Below are positions 23,472 to 30,572 of a DNA stretch of 38,295 nt, piece after piece. A program made the position numbers and the translations under genes. How positions within the stretch are numbered: position 1 is the stretch's first letter; each line of letters opens with the position of its first letter. Source of the stretch: a virus. A model generated the notes under the pieces. That model was given only the letters and a program-made list of their open reading frames with translations. It ran no database searches and had not been told where the DNA came from. The DNA lies in the IMG/VR virus record IMGVR_UViG_3300027896_000108, positions 1 to 38,295 of that record. One strand, written 5' to 3'.

Positions 23472-23754
23472 GGAAGGTCCGGCTCACGAGTTGGTAACTG
23501 CTACAGATGAGGGCGGGATCAAAATATGCCAGTCCCTCCGCCTGTCTTAACGCATAGCCCACCAGCTACGAACGGCGGCATGTACAAGACACGAGGCACA
23601 CGGGGACGCCTGCTGGTTCCCGCTCTCACCTGTGGCAGCCGCCACAAATCTACAAGCCGAACAGGTCGTTGCAGTCGAGGACTAAAGAACGGAGTGCCGC
23701 CGAGCACCCGTGTCGTCGCAGCCAAGGACCTGTTCGCTATCCAAGGAGGAGAAG
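23472..23754 (+). other. Untranslated early leader region
   Basis: No convincing gene. A perfect small hairpin TGTGGC-AGCC-GCCACA lies at 23631-23646. An ATG frame from 23526 exists but has no good ribosome site, an unusual Arg/Ser-rich composition, and overlaps the better-supported gene at 23755. It is read as the 5' leader of the early operon. Confidence 0.45.
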
Positions 23755-24120
23755 ATGACAGAGAACGAACTGCAGGAACTTGTCGATCGACTCTGCGATC
23801 AGTACGGTTACGAGCATGCGCAGGTTCAGGTGAAGGCCTTGCGGAGTTCGTATGCCTGGTGCAAGTACAAGACGAGACTTATCGTGTTCGACACGAGATT
23901 CGCCATGAGCAACACCGAGCGCACGCTGACGCGGGTCGCCAAGCATGAAATCGCACACCTGAAGTACCACAGCCACAGTCACCTGTTCGCACTGGAACTC
24001 GAACGTATGGGCATGCGCGCCTACAAGAGCACGCGCGGTCACCTGCAGGTGAAAGGTGGACAGCAGCACGTCTATACAACAGCATATTGGAGTGAACGGA
24101 TCAAGGTTCGCCGGTATTAG
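23755..24120 (+). CDS. Small SprT-like zinc metalloprotease candidate
   Basis: 121 residues from ATG 23755, with AGGAGG ending 5 nt upstream. Residues 64-68 are HEIAH, followed by LKYHSHSHLFALELERMG. H64, E65, H68 and H76 with F78 fit the HExxH(x7)HxxF pattern of SprT/WLM-type minigluzincins. The flanking region (CKYKTRLIVFDTRFAMSN) is compatible with the strand that precedes the active-site helix in that family. First gene of the early operon. The substrate is unknown; SprT-like domains in bacteria and eukaryotes act on DNA-bound proteins. The enzymatic call is from motif only. Confidence 0.75.
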   Translation: MTENELQELVDRLCDQYGYEHAQVQVKALRSSYAWCKYKTRLIVFDTRFAMSNTERTLTRVAKHEIAHLKYHSHSHLFALELERMGMRAYKSTRGHLQVKGGQQHVYTTAYWSERIKVRRY

Positions 24121-24238
24121 GGGAGACATTATAGGAAGTGCCCCTGCCACGGGCTCGCTGTGGCAATCTCAACGGGGCTGCCGTATGAATGCACCATCCG
24201 ATGCAAGATCGCCGGCGGGCATACGCAAGGAGGTTTGT

Positions 24239-24463
24239 GTGACCTATCGAGAGTTGGTTCAGAAACTGGAAGGGCTCGACGATCTGCGTCCGATGATCGA
24301 AGCCATTGAAATCGGCAGCCTTGATCCTGATGTCCTCTTCTGGGATATTACGGAGGGCGGGATGTGCGGCGATCAGGTGATGGCCTGGCCTACCGAGCAG
24401 GACAGTGAGAACGATGATGGACAGCGGGCGTTGGTCCGCGTGGAACTGGAGGCATTGACATGA
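24239..24463 (+). CDS. Small acidic early protein, unknown
   Basis: 74 residues from GTG 24239, supported by AAGGAGG 24228-24234; an in-frame ATG at 24185 is possible but has no ribosome site. Acidic protein (LVQKLEGLDDLRPMIEAIEIG, DVLFWDITEGGMCGD), no recognised domain. The upstream gap 24121-24238 holds a hairpin TGCCAC/GTGGCA (24145-24165) flanked by CCCC/GGGG. The gene ends in an ATGA overlap with the next. Confidence 0.7.
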   Translation: MTYRELVQKLEGLDDLRPMIEAIEIGSLDPDVLFWDITEGGMCGDQVMAWPTEQDSENDDGQRALVRVELEALT

Positions 24464-24651
24464 AGAGTCATCTGACCGAGGCGCGAGAAATGATGGAGAT
24501 GGGTTTGAAGAAAGAGCCCCTCCATGCATTGCCGGCGTTGGTAAGTCCTGACCGCAGTAAGAAACCGGAACCGAAACTCTGCCCGCACTGCATCGGTCGT
24601 CGTTGCGACTGGTGGGGAACTGGCGAATGCCTAGGTGGGATGAAGACATGA
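24460..24651 (+). CDS. Small protein with C-terminal cysteine cluster
   Basis: 63 residues. The N-terminal half is a charged helix (LTEAREMMEMGLKKEP). The C-terminal half has CPHCIGRRCDWWGTGEC, four cysteines that could hold a zinc ion. ATGA overlaps on both sides. Function unknown. Confidence 0.75.
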   Translation: MKSHLTEAREMMEMGLKKEPLHALPALVSPDRSKKPEPKLCPHCIGRRCDWWGTGECLGGMKT

Positions 24652-24737
24652 ACGCGGACATCTTCTACTGTGTCGCTCTGGTGGCACTGCTGATTGGTTT
24701 TCTAGCCCGTAAATTCAAATGTCTGAAGGAGAGGTGA
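24648..24737 (+). CDS. 29-residue membrane micro-protein
   Basis: ATG 24648 lies in an ATGA overlap with the preceding stop. The product has one membrane helix (FYCVALVALLIGFLA) followed by a basic tail (RKFKCLKER). It reads into the ribosome site of the next gene (GGAGAGGTGA). The coupling geometry matches its neighbours exactly, which is the main argument that it is real. Confidence 0.6.
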   Translation: MNADIFYCVALVALLIGFLARKFKCLKER

Positions 24738-24741
24738 CATT

Positions 24742-25002
24742 ATGAAGCACGAGGTTACAGCGAAAGATGCGATCGAGATTCTGACGCTTTACCTGCAACA
24801 CAAGAACGAGTGGGGAGGCATTATCATCCGCGACGGTCCACGCGCCGGCCTTCGTTGGCACTGGAGCCGGACCTTGCCCGACTGCATGGAGAAGGGGCGA
24901 TGGTGTTTGATCCAGACGTGCCCGCATACCTACCTGGAGGTCCAGGATATCAACGTACTTTCAACCAAGATCAACAAGGTACTTGACGGGGTGACGCTAT
25001 GA
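24742..25002 (+). CDS. Unknown early protein
   Basis: 86 residues, well-spaced GGAGAGG ribosome site. It begins with a helix (EVTAKDAIEILTLYLQHKNEW) and continues with a Trp-rich segment (GLRWHWSRTLPDCMEKGRW). No recognised family. Its stop is overlapped by the next ATG. Confidence 0.75.
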   Translation: MKHEVTAKDAIEILTLYLQHKNEWGGIIIRDGPRAGLRWHWSRTLPDCMEKGRWCLIQTCPHTYLEVQDINVLSTKINKVLDGVTL

Positions 25003-25223
25003 GCAGAACAGCAGGACCTGTTACAACTTTGAGCCCTATGTTGGGGTTGATCGATGACACGGACGAGACCGGTGATCTGACGCGAACTGCCGGTTGGGAT
25101 TCTAGGTTGGATGACTTCAAGGCACAGGCCCTGCAGGAACGGTGCGGGATTTGTTGCATCGTCGCCTGTGGAAACTGTCCAGAGATTGGCTGCCAGGACC
25201 GCCTGACGAAAGGACACGTATGA
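24999..25223 (+). CDS. Small Cys-rich early protein
   Basis: 74 residues. An acidic N-terminal half precedes CGICCIVACGNCPEIGC, six cysteines within 17 residues, suggesting a metal site or Fe-S cluster. ATGA overlaps on both sides. Unknown function. Confidence 0.72.
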   Translation: MSRTAGPVTTLSPMLGLIDDTDETGDLTRTAGWDSRLDDFKAQALQERCGICCIVACGNCPEIGCQDRLTKGHV

Positions 25224-25708
25224 GCAGAACCCTGGCAGAGACAGCAGAAGTATCTATTGCGGCAGACGCTTGGGCGCGAAGCAGCATCATGGCAATCCTG
25301 AAGGCCGAGGGCCTCGTGCGATTCACCGACGGGTCCCTCTTCCTGGCGACGCGCAAGGACGACGTGATCGCCGACGAGGTATTCGCCAGGCGAGGATATA
25401 TTCGTTACCGCCTCGAGCCAGCGGGCGCAGAAGAGACATTCGCGCTGGCCTATTCCCAACTGCATCGGGCAGCGGGCGACCTCCACATGACAAGTCTGTT
25501 CGCCAAGGGCGACAGAGTCGTTATGTTTACCGGATGGGAGCCGGATCAGGCGCTTGCCCCGGGCTTCTATTCGCATTATCTGAGGGCGGAGGACGTCACA
25601 GTGCTGGTCCGTGCCGCGATCGATGTTCAAGACGTCTCGAGTGACGAGTTAGCGGCAGCCAGCGATATCTTAGAGAAATCTGAGGGGGAGATGAGCAATG
25701 GACTATGA
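25220..25708 (+). CDS. Unknown early protein
   Basis: 162 residues from ATG 25220 (AAAGGA upstream; ATGA overlap). Mixed alpha/beta, with helical SIAADAWARSSIMAILKAEGL and beta segments (FTDGSLFLATRKDDVIADEVF; YIRYRLEPAGAEETF). The C-terminus is acidic. No family recognised. Confidence 0.75.
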   Translation: MSRTLAETAEVSIAADAWARSSIMAILKAEGLVRFTDGSLFLATRKDDVIADEVFARRGYIRYRLEPAGAEETFALAYSQLHRAAGDLHMTSLFAKGDRVVMFTGWEPDQALAPGFYSHYLRAEDVTVLVRAAIDVQDVSSDELAAASDILEKSEGEMSNGL

Positions 25709-25916
25709 GCCGAAGGTTGGAGATTGGATCCGGTATGAAAGCGAATATGGACTGAAGATTGGCGAAGTGAAATATGTGAGGAAGGCAGAGAAACCCGAGG
25801 ACCATGATACTGGCCCTTGTCATCGCGTTGACCTTTTCTATACGGAGGATGACCGGGTTGCGAAGAGTGAAATATTGGAAGTCCGGTGTGCCGAGAAGAA
25901 AGGAGAGGTTCTATGA
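25698..25916 (+). CDS. Small KOW/SH3-like protein
   Basis: 72 residues starting YEPKVGDWIRYESEYGLKIG and continuing with beta strands (EVKYVRKAEK; HRVDLFYTEDD). VGDW.RY at the start of a small all-beta protein suggests an SH3/KOW-like barrel, as in many phage early proteins. It overlaps the upstream gene by 11 nt. Function unknown. Confidence 0.7.
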   Translation: MDYEPKVGDWIRYESEYGLKIGEVKYVRKAEKPEDHDTGPCHRVDLFYTEDDRVAKSEILEVRCAEKKGEVL

Positions 25917-26137
25917 TCAAGCGACTGCACTACGAAAGTCCACTGGCCAAGTGGGTCAGGGAGCAGAAGATGACGCAGTATGAGTTCGCCATCAGGGTCG
26001 GAGTAGGTGAGACCATGATCCGGAGGTACATCGCTGGCATCGCTACGCCGACGGGCATTCGCCTGGAACGGATCACCAAGTTGACGGGGTTGACGGGCGC
26101 CATGCTCGAGGCTGGTCGGTATACCTCGGAGAAGTGA
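25913..26137 (+). CDS. HTH (XRE/Cro-like) DNA-binding protein
   Basis: 74 residues from ATG 25913, with AAAGGAGAGG upstream. SPLAKWVREQKMTQYEFAIRVGVGETMIRRYIAGIATPTGIRLERITKLTG is a complete five-helix XRE-type HTH: MTQYEFA is the first helix of the HTH and ETMIRRYIAG the recognition helix region. Size is that of a Cro-type or excisionase-like regulator. It is the only clear transcription factor in the window, so it is a candidate regulator of the early promoters at 23368 and 26457. Operator sites were not identified. Confidence 0.85.
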   Translation: MIKRLHYESPLAKWVREQKMTQYEFAIRVGVGETMIRRYIAGIATPTGIRLERITKLTGLTGAMLEAGRYTSEK

Positions 26138-26138
26138 G

Positions 26139-26333
26139 ATGGTTACACTCAAGGTGACGGTCGGTACGAAAACGCTGCCCTCGCTAGAGAGCATCACTGC
26201 CTACCTCAGCAACACCACTGGAGGGCCTAGGATGCGAAGTCCTTGGCCCTTTCTTATTCTCGAGCTGAATGGGGAACAGGCAATGGACCTGGCGCACAAT
26301 ATCCTCGAGGCCAATCCCCTGGAGCAGTCATGA
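26139..26333 (+). CDS. Unknown small early protein
   Basis: 64 residues. TLKVTVGTKTLPSLESITAYL and FLILELNGEQAMDLAHNIL are beta-alpha segments with no recognised family. It begins 1 nt after the HTH stop and ends in an ATGA overlap. Confidence 0.65.
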   Translation: MVTLKVTVGTKTLPSLESITAYLSNTTGGPRMRSPWPFLILELNGEQAMDLAHNILEANPLEQS

Positions 26334-26455
26334 CCGCCACACTCTGGTTCGTACTGATGGCCTTTGGCCTCGGGGTCATCTGCGGCATCGGCCTCGGGAT
26401 CATTCTCGTCTACAAGCGCGAGGACTGGCTCGTTAAGCTGCATCTCGTCGAGTGA
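26330..26455 (+). CDS. 41-residue membrane micro-protein
   Basis: ATG 26330 overlaps the preceding stop. One membrane helix (TLWFVLMAFGLGVICGIGLGIILVY, with GxxxG-like small residues) and a charged C-terminus (KREDWLVKLHLVE). Last gene before the replication leader. It resembles the 29-residue gene at 24648 in architecture, not in sequence. Confidence 0.65.
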   Translation: MTATLWFVLMAFGLGVICGIGLGIILVYKREDWLVKLHLVE

Positions 26456-26456
26456 C

Positions 26457-26486
26457 TTGACAACAAACCGTAACAGATGATAGTGT
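26457..26486 (+). promoter_or_regulatory. Promoter candidate for the replication genes
   Basis: TTGACA (26457-26462, overlapping the stop region of the membrane micro-protein gene), an 18-nt spacer, then TGA-TAGTGT (26478-26486). The -35 is perfect; the -10 is poor but has an extended TGn. Confidence 0.4.
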
Positions 26487-26490
26487 CGAT

Positions 26491-26572
26491 AGAGGGGCTT
26501 GGAGAAGGCCTGCTACCTTCTGACGCCCTGCTCACCGTCCGGCGGCCCCTCTGTCTTAACTCATGACGGTGA
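26491..26572 (+). promoter_or_regulatory. Leader with mutually exclusive stems
   Basis: AGAGGGGC (26491-26498) pairs perfectly with GCCCCTCT (26545-26552) and encloses a small hairpin AGAAGG-CCTGCTA-CCTTCT. TCACCGTC (26532-26539), inside that loop, pairs perfectly with GACGGTGA (26565-26572), outside it. The two long pairings can only coexist as a pseudoknot, so they are a candidate switch ahead of the initiator gene. Confidence 0.45.
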
Positions 26573-26590
26573 CACAAAGGGATGGTGACC

Positions 26591-27487
26591 GTGAGTAACG
26601 CGAATCCACAACTAGACGACGGGTACACGCCCATCGCTAATTCGATTATGGATGCCCTCGCCCGCACGCGGTTTTCCGGCTATGACCGGAGCGTCCTGGA
26701 CTTCATCTTTCGCAAGACCTACGGTTGGTCCAAAAAGTCAGACCAAATCAGTCTGAGTCAATTCGTGGATGGGACCGGATTATCGAAGCCCCATGTCGTG
26801 GACACGATCAATCGCCTCGTGAAGAGAAACATCATCCACAAGACCGTTCCCAAATTCGGGAACGACAAGAGCGCAATGTACGAATTCAACAAGCATTACG
26901 GGGCATGGATATCGTTGCCGAAATCGGGAACGTTCCCGAAAATGGGAACGCTACCGTTCCCGAAATCGGGAATGAAACCGTTCCCGAAAATGGGACCCAC
27001 AATATCAATAGAAGATAAATCAAAAGTACAAGAGTGTGCGGCCCAGGTTGTTGTACCAAAGGCGACCATGACTCCCGAGACGGCCGAAGTCCTGGCATAT
27101 CTGAACCAGAAGGTTGGCAGGAAGTTCAGGGTGCCTGGTGAGATCGGGGCACGGTTGAAGGACTACACGGTGGCCGACTGCAAGATGGTGATTGACAAGA
27201 AGTGCGCGGAATGGCTCGGCACGAAGTTCGCTAAGAACCTCGACCCGCTCTCGCTGTTCCGCGTCTGCAATTTCGACCGGTATCTCAACCAACTCGACAT
27301 CCCGCGATCGTCGGCGAAGGCTGCAGACTTCTTTCGGAAGCCCCTCGGCACTGATCGGGATTGGAGCAAGGTGCCTGATCATTTCCCGGGGGGATCTCCA
27401 GAGTTAACGGCAGCCGAGAAGGCTGATTTTGCGGCGCGCGAAGCAGAGATCCAAGAAGCAGACAAGAATCACAGGAGGCAGACATGA
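26591..27487 (+). CDS. Replication initiator, phage O-like / replisome organiser
   Basis: Binds the origin and recruits the helicase loader. The N-terminal domain (SNANPQLDDGYTPIANSIMDALARTRFSGYDRSVLDFIFRKTYGW, then SLSQFVDGTGLSKPHVVDTINRLVKRNIIHK) is the winged-helix Phage_rep_O type. Residues about 160-235 (VLAYLNQKVGRKFRVPGEIGARLKDYT, then LDPLSLFRVCNFDRYLNQ) match the Phg_2220_C domain common in phage replication proteins. The start is taken as GTG 26591 because homologues begin close to SNANPQ and the ribosome site AAAGGGA is then well spaced; ATG 26582 is the alternative. Between the domains is a repetitive FPKxG linker encoded by origin iterons. Confidence 0.9.
   Translation: MSNANPQLDDGYTPIANSIMDALARTRFSGYDRSVLDFIFRKTYGWSKKSDQISLSQFVDGTGLSKPHVVDTINRLVKRNIIHKTVPKFGNDKSAMYEFNKHYGAWISLPKSGTFPKMGTLPFPKSGMKPFPKMGPTISIEDKSKVQECAAQVVVPKATMTPETAEVLAYLNQKVGRKFRVPGEIGARLKDYTVADCKMVIDKKCAEWLGTKFAKNLDPLSLFRVCNFDRYLNQLDIPRSSAKAADFFRKPLGTDRDWSKVPDHFPGGSPELTAAEKADFAAREAEIQEADKNHRRQT
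26845..27035 (+). repeat. Iteron replication origin inside the initiator gene
   Basis: Five 20-bp near-palindromic iterons, consensus CGTTCCCGAAAATGGGAACG. They lie at 26845-26864 (CGTTCCCAAATTCGGGAACG), 26913-26932, 26931-26950, 26955-26974 and 26979-26998. The last four are spaced 18, 24 and 24 bp start to start. An A+T-rich segment follows (about 26999-27035: CACAATATCAATAGAAGATA and on), the expected unwinding element. The layout is that of the lambda origin within gene O. The iterons force the protein linker LPKSGTFPKMG...FPKSG...FPKMG. Confidence 0.88.
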
Positions 27488-28233
27488 CAGATTCAGCATT
27501 GGAACTAACGCTCGAGACGATGGCGGCCCATGCGCAGGAAACGGACCCGCTGATCGCAGAGGAACTTGCCGAACTCAACAAGGCCCGCCGCACGGTCTGG
27601 TTGTCGGATCTGAGGGCCATGATCATCCAGGAGGGCTTTCGCCGGTATCTCGCGTGGGATGCTGACCTTTGTACTAAGCCGGAGGCGATGCAGAAGGCAT
27701 TTAACCGGTGTAAAGGAGGTACGGGCATCGTCATCGAGGGCGCGATCGGCACCGGGAAGAGCACGATGGCCGTGCACCTGTTACTCGGCCTGGCGCTACG
27801 TGACGTGACGGCGATGCAGGAGCGGGGCTTTGAACTGCCCGAGGTGGAGTCCTTCGCTTATCTTACGCGGTCCGCTGACCTGTTTCGGGCGCTGAGTGCT
27901 CGCTATGGAGACGCGAAGGAGCACGGGAATATGTTGCTTGGGCGGGCCAAGATGGCGCGGTATCTGTTGGTCGACGACGTCGGGCGAGAGGAAGAGGACG
28001 GCGAGTCGTTCGCTGCCTTCCAGGCCCTGGTGGACTACCGGTACGCGCAGGAGAAGCCCGTGATCATCGCCACGAACATGGCGCCAGTCGAATATGCGCC
28101 GGCCTCAACTGATGTGGCAACCGGCCAGACCGTCCCAGCGGGCGCGAAGGCGCACTGGTGTGCCATTATCAGCCGGTGGCACCAGGCGGCCTCGTGGATT
28201 ACCCTCGAGGGCGACGATCTGCGGACACACTAA
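27484..28233 (+). CDS. DnaC/IstB-like helicase loader ATPase
   Basis: 249 residues, coupled to the initiator by an ATGA overlap. The N-terminal 75 residues are helical. Walker A is GAIGTGKS (86-93), Walker B LLVDD (161-165), followed by a sensor I region VIIATNMAP and the arginine-containing IISRWHQAASWITLEGDD. The family loads the replicative DnaB helicase. No phage helicase or polymerase is present, so it presumably loads the host DnaB at the iteron origin. Confidence 0.9.
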   Translation: MTDSALELTLETMAAHAQETDPLIAEELAELNKARRTVWLSDLRAMIIQEGFRRYLAWDADLCTKPEAMQKAFNRCKGGTGIVIEGAIGTGKSTMAVHLLLGLALRDVTAMQERGFELPEVESFAYLTRSADLFRALSARYGDAKEHGNMLLGRAKMARYLLVDDVGREEEDGESFAAFQALVDYRYAQEKPVIIATNMAPVEYAPASTDVATGQTVPAGAKAHWCAIISRWHQAASWITLEGDDLRTH

Positions 28234-28243
28234 GGAGGCGTCG

Positions 28244-28648
28244 GTGAAACGGATTGGATGGTTGGTCGCTCTCACGGTTGCCGAATATGAATCCCTGGTC
28301 TGCCGGTGCGAGGACGCCGAGGCGCACGCTGCGGACTTTGCAGAAGAACTGAGCCGGATGCAAGCAAGCCGGAGGGGCGAGCGGAAGGTTGCCTTCTATG
28401 CCGGCAAGTTTGCGGCTTCCGGCGGGTACGGCAGATGGTTGAAGGACACGAAGGCGAAACTGGTTGTGACGAAGGCAGCGCTGATGCTGACACTTGACCA
28501 ACTGGCGCGGTGGCGGCCGTTCGTGGAATGCCTCGAGACCTACCCCGGGGAGATTACGGACTATCCGAATGAGATGAGTGATCTATTTGCAGCTGCCGAG
28601 TTCGCTGAGGTTGGCGCACAGGTAGCAAAGGAGAGGGGGTACGCATGA
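28244..28648 (+). CDS. Unknown helical early protein
   Basis: 134 residues from GTG 28244, with TAAGGAGG (also the loader's stop region) 8 nt upstream. Mostly alpha-helical (VAEYESLVCRCEDAEAHAADFAEELSRM; AKLVVTKAALMLTLDQLARW). No recognised family. It ends in an ATGA overlap. Confidence 0.78.
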   Translation: MKRIGWLVALTVAEYESLVCRCEDAEAHAADFAEELSRMQASRRGERKVAFYAGKFAASGGYGRWLKDTKAKLVVTKAALMLTLDQLARWRPFVECLETYPGEITDYPNEMSDLFAAAEFAEVGAQVAKERGYA

Positions 28649-28836
28649 AGTGTATTGACTGCAGCAAACACGGCCGTGTCTACTGTGCCGTGGGTGAGAC
28701 GATCCTGAAGTCTGAACTAGTCTGCCAGGCGAGCGGAGACAAACCGGTCGTGACGGGCGCGAGTAAGGCAGTTATGGCGGCAACGGAAGCACCGGCATGG
28801 TGTCCGCTGAAGAAGGTGACTAATGCTAGCAGTTAA
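28645..28836 (+). CDS. Small Cys-rich protein with CPLK terminus
   Basis: 63 residues: MKCIDCSKHGRVYC, one mid Cys (ELVCQAS), and AWCPLKKV near the end. This C..C....C...C...WCPLK pattern recurs in small phage proteins and is probably a zinc knuckle. The protein encoded at 30569 has a similar layout (HCLHC, GC, SC, KCPIK). Function unknown. Confidence 0.72.
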   Translation: MKCIDCSKHGRVYCAVGETILKSELVCQASGDKPVVTGASKAVMAATEAPAWCPLKKVTNASS

Positions 28837-29860
28837 GGAACTGCGCGACGGGTTGGTTAGGATCCTGACGGTTCAATCTACGATGTGTGGTGACCCTATT
28901 GATACCGAAGCCATAGGACTTGTTGACTCCCTTATCGTTGCCGTGGGAACCGCGGCAGAGAACAATATATTGGAGGCGATGCGCTCGCGGGCCGGTTCGT
29001 GGATGCTCGACTCTCCCTATCAGGTGGTGCGTCAGTACATTGAAATGCTGAGATCGGTTGACGCACTGACTACTCCTGCCTTGCACGATCCGACAGCGGA
29101 CGAGAAGATTGCCAGGCTCGCGGAGATTGTTCGGCCGCTGGATGAGGAACCGGTTGAGGTGATCACCAGGGCGGGGAGCGCTCCGGAGGAGAACCCGGGA
29201 ATGACCGTTGAGGAGAAGTTGATAAAACTGAGCAAGATGTTCCCGAACAAGCATGTTGCTCTCATATATAAAGAGGGGGACAACAATTACGACATCTATC
29301 TGGGGGATAAAGACTATCCATTCAGACGCGGATTCTCTGCCACAGAAGCGCTTGACAAAATGTTGACACTCGAACCCGATATGGGTGAGGACTGTGCCTT
29401 TTTTGTTCCCGCAAAGGAGAAGCCGGCGATGGATAAACTAAGCGCTGAGGAATTGGTTGACCTTCTCTGCGATACATCTGGAATTGAATATTGTAGACTG
29501 GTACACCGCCTGTATGAAGCCGCAATTGCAAAAGGTGCAGAGCAGGCGGGAGAGACGGCAGTCGGAACAATCGCAATCAAATGTCCTAAGAATGGCTGCC
29601 CATCGATTGACCGTTTGACATTGAGACATGAGGAATGTCCTTATGACTGGAACGAGTACGTTCTTCTTCCTGTCTTCGGCTCGCCCATCCAATCAAAGAA
29701 GGAGTGGGAGATCCAGATGTTGCGCTCAGATATACATGCTCTCGAAGGGTTGCTTGCGGACCTGCCAGCGGATCATGTTATTGAGCGTCTAGGATTCGAG
29801 TCGCAGAAGCAAGAAGATGAAGAACGGTTGGCCGTCCTCGCCCCGAAGGTGCAGTCATGA
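28823..29860 (+). CDS. Unknown 345-residue early protein
   Basis: Starts within the end of the previous gene. It appears modular: an N-terminal helical part (VKELRDGLVRILTVQSTMC), a central beta unit (HVALIYKEGDNNYDIYLGDKDYPF), a helical LSAEELVDLLCDTSG segment, and a C-terminal CPKNGCPSIDRLTLRHEECP cluster, then a coiled coil (EIQMLRSDIHALEGLLADLPADHVIERLG). No family recognised. Acidic overall. It may be a chain of small early modules fused together. Confidence 0.75.
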   Translation: MLAVKELRDGLVRILTVQSTMCGDPIDTEAIGLVDSLIVAVGTAAENNILEAMRSRAGSWMLDSPYQVVRQYIEMLRSVDALTTPALHDPTADEKIARLAEIVRPLDEEPVEVITRAGSAPEENPGMTVEEKLIKLSKMFPNKHVALIYKEGDNNYDIYLGDKDYPFRRGFSATEALDKMLTLEPDMGEDCAFFVPAKEKPAMDKLSAEELVDLLCDTSGIEYCRLVHRLYEAAIAKGAEQAGETAVGTIAIKCPKNGCPSIDRLTLRHEECPYDWNEYVLLPVFGSPIQSKKEWEIQMLRSDIHALEGLLADLPADHVIERLGFESQKQEDEERLAVLAPKVQS

Positions 29861-30342
29861 ACGTCCGAGAGATGATTGAGGACTATCTGACAGCCAACGG
29901 TTATACCGGACTTGTGTGCGACGAGATACCCTGTGGTTGTATTCTCGGTGAGTTGGAACCAGGTGGCGATTGCATGTGTTGTGACGTCTGCGAAGCGGGG
30001 TACGTCCATTACTGTGAGGACTGTCCGGCGGAGATTCAAGCCGAGTGTGGTGTCGAAGGTTGCCCGTGCCAAGGGGGCTACTGCGTCGGTCCCGAGAAGG
30101 AGCTGAAGGTGCGAGAGCCAGACCCACCGCCTGAACCGTGGATCACGGATGCGAAGTTGCAAGACGTGGTGGAGTTCTACTATGGTGTCATATTGAACGA
30201 GCAGAAGATGACCGGCTTGGTGAAGTACATCGACCCTGATCACCATTTCTTGCAGGTTCTTGTTGAGGGGCGAGAGACATTGGTGGGGGTCACGCAGGCG
30301 GCATTCATCCGCATAGTCCCTGCTGCCGAGGTGAAGCCGTGA
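29857..30342 (+). CDS. Cys-rich early protein with beta C-terminus
   Basis: 161 residues. VREMIEDYLTANGYTGLVCD opens a motif seen in many phage early proteins (YL..NGY.GL.C). It is followed by about 14 cysteines within 60 residues (CGCILGELEPGGDCMCCDVC, CEDCPAEIQAECGVEGCPCQ), suggesting two or more metal sites. The C-terminal 70 residues are a small beta domain (MTGLVKYIDPDHHFLQVLVEGRETLVG). Function unknown. Confidence 0.75.
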   Translation: MNVREMIEDYLTANGYTGLVCDEIPCGCILGELEPGGDCMCCDVCEAGYVHYCEDCPAEIQAECGVEGCPCQGGYCVGPEKELKVREPDPPPEPWITDAKLQDVVEFYYGVILNEQKMTGLVKYIDPDHHFLQVLVEGRETLVGVTQAAFIRIVPAAEVKP

Positions 30343-30572
30343 CCTTCCTGCAGGCGTGGCTCAAGCAGTTGAGGGGAGGTTTCCCTCGGCCGGACTTCAC
30401 GAAGGGCGACGAGATCAATCTGTACGATCCAAAGGAGCATAGGACGTTAAGAGGGAGGGTGTTTGCTGCCTGTGGAGAGGGAGGCATTGTCGTCGAGAGT
30501 CTCGATAGTCATGGAACGCGACTTATGTATACGGTCTCGAATGCCCAACTGCGAAGGATGGTGAAGCCATGA
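30339..30572 (+). CDS. Unknown small early protein
   Basis: 77 residues from GTG 30339 (GTGA overlap). It begins basic (LQAWLKQLRGGFPRPDF), then FTKGDEINLYDPKEHRTLRG and FAACGEGGIVVESLDSHGTR, a small beta-barrel-like pattern. No recognised family. Confidence 0.7.
   Translation: MTFLQAWLKQLRGGFPRPDFTKGDEINLYDPKEHRTLRGRVFAACGEGGIVVESLDSHGTRLMYTVSNAQLRRMVKP

Noticed and set aside
23526-23948. Plus-strand ORF MPVPPPVLTHSPPATNGG and on as an early gene
   Set aside because: No convincing ribosome site, Arg/Ser-rich low-information product, and it overlaps the metalloprotease gene, which has AGGAGG and an active-site motif.
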